This document shows positions 33,383 to 33,432 of a stretch of 33,432 bases of DNA, in pieces. Origin of the DNA: Acidimicrobiia bacterium (GTDB lineage: Bacteria > Acidobacteriota > Vicinamibacteria > Vicinamibacterales > UBA2999); contig VFZH01000002.1 of assembly GCA_016871255.1 (NCBI GenBank), forward strand, positions 64,851-98,282, written 5' to 3'. A model generated the notes under the pieces. The model made no database searches. It saw only the letters and a list, made by a program, of their open reading frames with translations, and was not told where the DNA came from. Both the position numbers and the translations under genes were made by a program. Within the stretch, counting starts at the first letter, position 1, and the number at the start of each line of letters is the position of its first letter.

Positions 33383-33432
33383 CGCGCCAGCCCGGCCGGG
33401 GAATCGACACGTCCCGCGGCGCCGGAGTCGGC
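33379..33432 (-). CDS. Possible C-terminal end of an upstream gene (partial)
   Basis: The frame from the window edge reads 17 codons (ADSGAAGRVDSPAGLAR) and stops at TGA, overlapping the next gene's ATG as ATGA. Too little is visible to identify the product. In related operons the preceding gene would be an MxaA-like, DUF58 or MoxR-type protein. The support is only the overlap geometry. Confidence 0.35.
   Translation of the reverse strand, partial: ADSGAAGRVDSPAGLAR

Noticed and set aside
31584-33410. One 608-codon gene covering the TPR-like protein and the upstream VWA gene
   Set aside because: Only its C-terminal 221 codons are protein-like. The upstream part is an out-of-frame shadow of the VWA gene at 32279-33382, and ATG 32249 has a good ribosome-binding site.

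Overview
The window is about two-thirds G+C and almost fully coding. It looks like a chromosomal piece of an Acidobacteriota genome, most likely the Vicinamibacteria (subdivision 6) side. That placement is an inference from three things: the DUF1592/DUF1552 exported pair beside an ankyrin protein, a periplasmic cytochrome/beta-propeller protein with a carboxypeptidase-regulatory-like N-terminus, and a cysteine-rich insertion near the N-terminus of RpoB that I associate with this phylum. I saw no insertion sequence, prophage, CRISPR array or rRNA gene.

Layout. (1) 1-6583, minus strand: an ankyrin-repeat exported protein, a large exported DUF1592-family c-type cytochrome and a Tat-exported DUF1552 protein form a tight operon (13-nt gap, then a 4-nt GTGA overlap). 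A clear Rho-independent terminator follows, and then a GMC-family flavoprotein that runs off the left edge. (2) 6730-23081, minus strand: one uninterrupted transcription/translation block, reading rpsL, rpsG, fusA, tuf, rpmG, tRNA-Trp, secE, nusG, rplK, rplA, rplJ, rplL, rpoB, rpoC. This joins the classical str, secE-nusG and L11/L10-beta operons. (3) 23082-23650: a 569-nt divergent intergenic region with a good extended -10 promoter for the ribosomal block and a perfect 8-bp inverted repeat. (4) 23651-24967, plus: an MHS-family MFS transporter, convergent with (5) 25089-27293, minus: a c-heme/beta-propeller protein. (6) 27453-30420, plus: a membrane-fused spermidine-synthase-like protein and a PhnB-like VOC protein. 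(7) 30472-33432, minus: two membrane-anchored VWA proteins with a small TPR-like protein between them, plus the last codons of a fourth gene. All are translationally coupled or closely spaced, resembling the mxaC-mxaK-mxaL order or a Bat operon.

How the genes work together. The central block supplies RNA polymerase beta and beta', ribosomal proteins, elongation factors, a Trp tRNA, the NusG antitermination factor and SecE. The left cluster and the cytochrome/propeller protein look like periplasmic oxidative or degradative functions of unknown substrate. The right-hand VWA cluster looks like a periplasmic maturation or stress module.

The most unusual signal is in EF-Tu. Its switch I loop is about five residues longer than the classical one and carries KILTI where RGITI is expected. 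The neighbouring EF-G keeps the normal RGITI. I could not check how widely this variant occurs.
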